Positions 28,046-30,632 of a stretch of 30,632 nt of DNA are shown here, in pieces. The DNA is taken from positions 1 to 30,632 of the IMG/VR virus record IMGVR_UViG_3300024430_000007. The stretch is one strand, 5' to 3'. The stretch is from a virus. Below the pieces are notes generated by a model that was not told the origin of the DNA, did not search any database, and saw only the letters and a list, made by a program, of their open reading frames with translations. A program made the position numbers and the translations under genes. Every line of letters starts with the position of its first letter. Position 1 is the stretch's first letter.

Positions 28046-28650
28046 CAAGCCTCCGTCAGCAGGGTCGGGGTGCCGTTGACGCGACGCGCGTACCGCGGCA
28101 AGTACAGGTCCGGCCACCGGGACAGCGACGTTCCGTCGACCGAGTCGACACCCATCGCCTGGAAGCGGCGGTAGCGCCGGAGCGTGTTGACGCGACCGAC
28201 GTGAACCCACAGGCCGCGCCGGCGCGCGTCCCGAATCAGCGCCGCGGCATCCGGGCCTTCCTTGAACGCGTCGTTTCCGCCGATGAACAGCGCGTCCGCG
28301 CCCTCGGGGATGCCGCGGCACCCGTTCTGCGCGACATACGCGACGGGCAGCCCGTAGCGGCGGATGACCGGCTCCCAGGTCCTGTAGAGCTCGTCGGTCT
28401 GCGCCGCGTCGCCGACGACGTCCGGGCACGCGACGAATAGGCACGACTCGCGGTGCGGTGCGACTCGCTCGAGCATCCGCAGGAACGCGCCGGGGTTGAA
28501 TCCGGTGAAGGCGCCGTTGTCAGCGGCCCACGGCAGCGTCGGCGGACCCTCTGGCTTGTTGCCGGCGCCCGGGACGATGAGTCGCCCGAACGCCCCGGTG
28601 TCCGCGTATCGGCTCAGCGTCCGCGATGCGCCTGAAACGAGCGCGATCAT
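28045..28650 (-). CDS. DpdA-like 7-deazaguanine base-exchange enzyme, 201 aa
   Basis: This is a TGT-superfamily TIM-barrel relative that probably exchanges guanine for a 7-deazaguanine in phage DNA. Visible landmarks are PWAADNGAF (Asp44), ACPDVVGD (Asp77), PVAYVAQNG, ALFIGGNDAFK, LWVHVGRVNT and GVDSVDGTSL (Asp169, Asp172), the usual order in short DpdA relatives. The length of 201 is short, without a tRNA-binding domain. ATG 28650 overlaps the previous stop (ATGA), preferred over ATG 28659. A VUT/YhhQ transporter follows. Confidence 0.75.
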   Translation of the reverse strand: MIALVSGASRTLSRYADTGAFGRLIVPGAGNKPEGPPTLPWAADNGAFTGFNPGAFLRMLERVAPHRESCLFVACPDVVGDAAQTDELYRTWEPVIRRYGLPVAYVAQNGCRGIPEGADALFIGGNDAFKEGPDAAALIRDARRRGLWVHVGRVNTLRRYRRFQAMGVDSVDGTSLSRWPDLYLPRYARRVNGTPTLLTEA

Positions 28651-28850
28651 CCGGTGCATCCGTCGTGGTCGACTGCGAGCGTGGGGTCCTCCACCGGGCC
28701 GACGGCGCGGAGGCGGTCACGCACCCGCCGGAGCATCTGCTCGCGCTCGGAGTCGCGGATGGCCTGCTCGTGCCGGCGGGCGCAGTGCCGTTCGTTGCGG
28801 TGGTCCTCCGCGTCTGCGTGCACGCGAGCGGCGCGGTCTTTGTCGTTCAT
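28647..28850 (-). CDS. Small charged protein, 67 aa
   Basis: ATG 28850. The sequence is rich in Arg/Glu/His (DHRNERHCARRHEQAIRDSE) and reads as one long helix with a C-terminal CTG. Coupled to the DpdA-like gene. Unrecognised. Confidence 0.5.
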   Translation of the reverse strand: MNDKDRAARVHADAEDHRNERHCARRHEQAIRDSEREQMLRRVRDRLRAVGPVEDPTLAVDHDGCTG

Positions 28851-29572
28851 GCGGCGGCCCTCTCGCGTTCGCGGCGGAGGCGGTGCGCTTCGCTGATCGT
28901 GCGGCGCGGCACCCCGGCCTTCTCGAGCCGATATTCGACGGTGTTTGTACTAACGTCGTCCTCGGTCGCGATCTCGCGGCAGCTCATCCCGGCGAGGTAG
29001 CGGCGGGCGGTGTCGGCGATCACGTCGGGTAGTTCGCCGTCGCGGCCGTATTGCCCGGGTCCATAGGTGTCGTAGCCGGCGGCGGCTCGCCCGGCGTTCC
29101 ACGACCCGAAGATGTCTTGCACCGCGCTCACAGCAGGCCACGGGCGGTCGGTCGACTCGTGGCGAGCGACCTTGCGGAGTTGCCCGGCCGCTCGCGCGTG
29201 CGCAGGGCTCCAGTCAGTCACGTTCGGCGGGACGCTGAACAGTCGCTCCCATTCGTGGAAGGACTCGATGATCCACGCGCGCGTCATCGCTCGCTGGTGC
29301 GCTCCGGCGCAAGCCCGGCATCGCTCGGGCGGGATCACCGCTCCACTGTTCTTGGTGGGGGCGCCGCAGTCGCGGCAGGTGCCGTTGCGTGCTGCCTTCC
29401 GCGCGCGCGCCTTCTCCCCCGCCGGGTCGTAGTACGCGTCCGTCACGGCGGACCTGCTGAGCCCCAGCTCGGCCGCGATCTGTTTGAACGTCATGCCGCG
29501 TTCCTTCATCGCGACGACTTGGGCGTGACGCTCAGCGCGAGGCATCCGCTGCCCGTTCGGGTTCGCGCTCAT
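28847..29572 (-). CDS. Multi-HTH protein with zinc ribbon, 241 aa
   Basis: There is an HTH at about 26-47 (MTFKQIAAELGLSRSAVTDA), a zinc ribbon with CRDC (66-69) and CRAC (85-88), and a region about 105-170 with VTDW and DIFGSWNAGRAAAGY, a pattern found in actinobacterial HTH/homing-associated proteins. A second HTH sits at about 195-222 (MSCREIATEDDVSTNTVEYR), with a basic C-terminus. Several DNA-binding modules in one protein suggest a regulator or homing-type protein that contacts a long site. ATG 29572. Closest role uncertain. Confidence 0.65.
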   Translation of the reverse strand: MSANPNGQRMPRAERHAQVVAMKERGMTFKQIAAELGLSRSAVTDAYYDPAGEKARARKAARNGTCRDCGAPTKNSGAVIPPERCRACAGAHQRAMTRAWIIESFHEWERLFSVPPNVTDWSPAHARAAGQLRKVARHESTDRPWPAVSAVQDIFGSWNAGRAAAGYDTYGPGQYGRDGELPDVIADTARRYLAGMSCREIATEDDVSTNTVEYRLEKAGVPRRTISEAHRLRRERERAAA

Positions 29573-29907
29573 CCCACCCTCGCTTCGTCACGCAGCGCGC
29601 TCAACTGCGACTGGCGGCCACTCATCGTGTCCCCTTTGATGCGCGCATAGGACTTCAGCGCCTCAACCTCACGGCGTAGGCGGGCGAGCCGGCCTCGGAG
29701 CTCGACCGGCACCGCGAGCCGAGCCTTCGCCTCGCGCTTCTCTTTCGAGGACTCGTTGACCTCGAGAAGCGCGGCGTCGTAAGCGTCCTGGTGAGCGATT
29801 TCGACTTCGGCAAGTTCTTTCAGCTTCGCGCCGAGTTCGCGGCCGACGGCGTCGAGTGCACGTGCATCAGCGTCAAGTTGGCCCATGAGCGTCGCCGGGT
29901 CAGTCAC
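29569..29907 (-). CDS. Coiled-coil protein, 112 aa
   Basis: GTG 29907 has GGAGGAG upstream. Continuous helices (LDAVGRELGAKLKELAEVEI, RLARLRREVEALKSYARI) form a coiled coil. Possibly a recombination accessory or structural protein in the early block. Unrecognised. Confidence 0.55.
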   Translation of the reverse strand: MTDPATLMGQLDADARALDAVGRELGAKLKELAEVEIAHQDAYDAALLEVNESSKEKREAKARLAVPVELRGRLARLRREVEALKSYARIKGDTMSGRQSQLSALRDEARVG

Positions 29908-30118
29908 GCTCTCGCTCCTCCACTATGTAAGGCATGCGATCGAGCATTACGTCGCATCGACCCTTGCCTACGGGGAGCGATAGCCGCCATCCCCACTCAC
30001 CGAACAAGGTGACCTGCCGGTTACTGCCCACGCCACCCTCGGAGTAACTCTGAACGCGGCCCAAGCCAAGAACGCGATCGCCGGGCTTGACGTCTTGCGC
30101 ACGGACTTGCTCGATCAC
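29900..30118 (-). CDS. Small beta-rich protein, 72 aa
   Basis: GTG 30118 overlaps the repressor-like gene stop. QDVKPGDRVLGLGRVQSYSE, then VTLFGEWGWRLSLPVGKG, reads as a small beta-barrel. The GDRVLG element recalls an intein or Hint-type edge or an SH3-like fold. Unrecognised. Confidence 0.5.
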   Translation of the reverse strand: MIEQVRAQDVKPGDRVLGLGRVQSYSEGGVGSNRQVTLFGEWGWRLSLPVGKGRCDVMLDRMPYIVEERERD

Positions 30119-30549
30119 GCCGCCCCCCAGTCGTCCCAGCAGCCGCACGTCGGGATGGGCTGTCCCGGCAGCGTCATCTCGCCGTGGCGGCACTCTCGGG
30201 CGGCGTCGAACAGCTCCAGCGGGTCGATGCCCTCCGTCGCCAGGTACTCGCGGTAGCGCTCCGCGAACGACACGGGCGCGACCGGCACGGACACGACCGG
30301 CGCCGCGGCGACGAGCGGCGCGGCGGGCCGCGGGGCGCGCGCGCGGGTTGGGACGCTGACGGCGGCCTCGTCGAACAGCGCGCCGACGGGGAGCCCGAGC
30401 GCCCCGGCGAGCTTCTCCGCGGTGCTCCGGACGGGCGTGTACTCGCTGCGTTCGAGCCGCCGGATGGTGTCTTCGCTCACGCGCGCGCGGTTCGCGAGTT
30501 CGTGCTGCGTCAGGCCGCGCTCGCGGCGGGCGGCGGCGAGAGGGGTCAT
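30115..30549 (-). CDS. XRE-family HTH repressor-like protein, 144 aa
   Basis: Residues about 5-60 (RRERGLTQHELANRARVSED then IRRLERSEYTPVRSTAEKLA) are a classical Cro/CI-type HTH. The middle is Ala/Pro/Val-rich. The C-terminal part (FAERYREYLATEGIDPLELF, then CGCWDDWG) contains Cys residues. No peptidase or dimerisation domain of the LexA type is visible. ATG 30549. Located at the start of the early block; a candidate repressor or an early regulator. Confidence 0.75.
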   Translation of the reverse strand: MTPLAAARRERGLTQHELANRARVSEDTIRRLERSEYTPVRSTAEKLAGALGLPVGALFDEAAVSVPTRARAPRPAAPLVAAAPVVSVPVAPVSFAERYREYLATEGIDPLELFDAARECRHGEMTLPGQPIPTCGCWDDWGAA

Positions 30550-30632
30550 CGCGCGCCCCCGAGCGGGCACCTTGACCAGTAGCCGCAGAACCGCTCTGAG
30601 CACCACCAGGAGCCGGGGACGGCGCCGCCCCA
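30546..30632 (-). CDS. Cys-rich protein fragment (partial, enters from right edge)
   Basis: Only the last 28 residues are in the window. They read PGSWWCSERFCGYWSRCPLG and end in AR, with three Cys residues suggesting a zinc site. The TGA overlaps the repressor-like ATG. The whole gene cannot be judged. Confidence 0.4.
   Translation of the reverse strand, partial: WGGAVPGSWWCSERFCGYWSRCPLGGAR

Overview
The window is a very GC-rich segment of an actinobacteriophage or prophage. No host housekeeping genes, rRNA or tRNA genes were seen. Genes are densely packed, mostly on the minus strand, and stops and starts repeatedly overlap (ATGA, GTGA, TGATG, TTGA), so most genes are probably translationally coupled. 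GTG starts are very common and TTG starts occur at 25222 and 21504. A large serine integrase points to a temperate phage. No host can be named from sequence alone.

Layout, read in the minus-strand direction of transcription. From 30.6 to 21.7 kb lies an early/accessory block. It holds an XRE-type repressor-like protein, a multi-HTH regulator, a DpdA-like base-exchange enzyme next to a VUT/YhhQ transporter, a PD-(D/E)XK nuclease, a winged-helix protein, many small zinc-ribbon proteins, a replication-initiator-like protein with an origin-like repeat cluster inside its gene, an HNH endonuclease, and two paralogous C5-cytosine methyltransferases flanking a local duplication. From 21.7 to 18.8 kb is a control/integration island. 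It has a plus-strand two-gene operon behind a strong leaderless promoter with twin 14-bp repeats, a minus-strand three-gene operon, the plus-strand serine integrase, and a divergent GIY-YIG/HTH gene.

From 18.7 to 14.9 kb is a run of small, mostly unrecognised genes plus an ASCH-domain protein. From 14.9 kb to the left edge is the packaging/head module: small and large terminase, portal, two conserved phage proteins, a 282-bp pentanucleotide array, a MuF-like head protein, two tiny basic proteins, a degenerate zincin, a glycosyltransferase and an NAD-dependent epimerase, an RHH-zinc-ribbon protein, scaffold, HK97-type capsid, fibre-like proteins, and a 14-residue-repeat fibre protein cut by the window edge. 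No tail tube, tape measure or lysin is visible, so these would lie beyond the left edge or be absent.

Points most worth a second look: (1) an unbroken 5-bp periodicity at 8994-9275 that gives GG every five bases on the transcribed strand, a tandem two-tier G-quadruplex pattern; (2) a probable 7-deazaguanine DNA-modification pair (DpdA-like plus transporter) in a phage that also carries two C5 methyltransferases; (3) origin-like repeats inside the initiator gene; (4) a divergent regulatory switch at 21188-21282; (5) sugar-modifying enzymes embedded in the head operon; (6) repeated stop-start junction cassettes that suggest gene shuffling.
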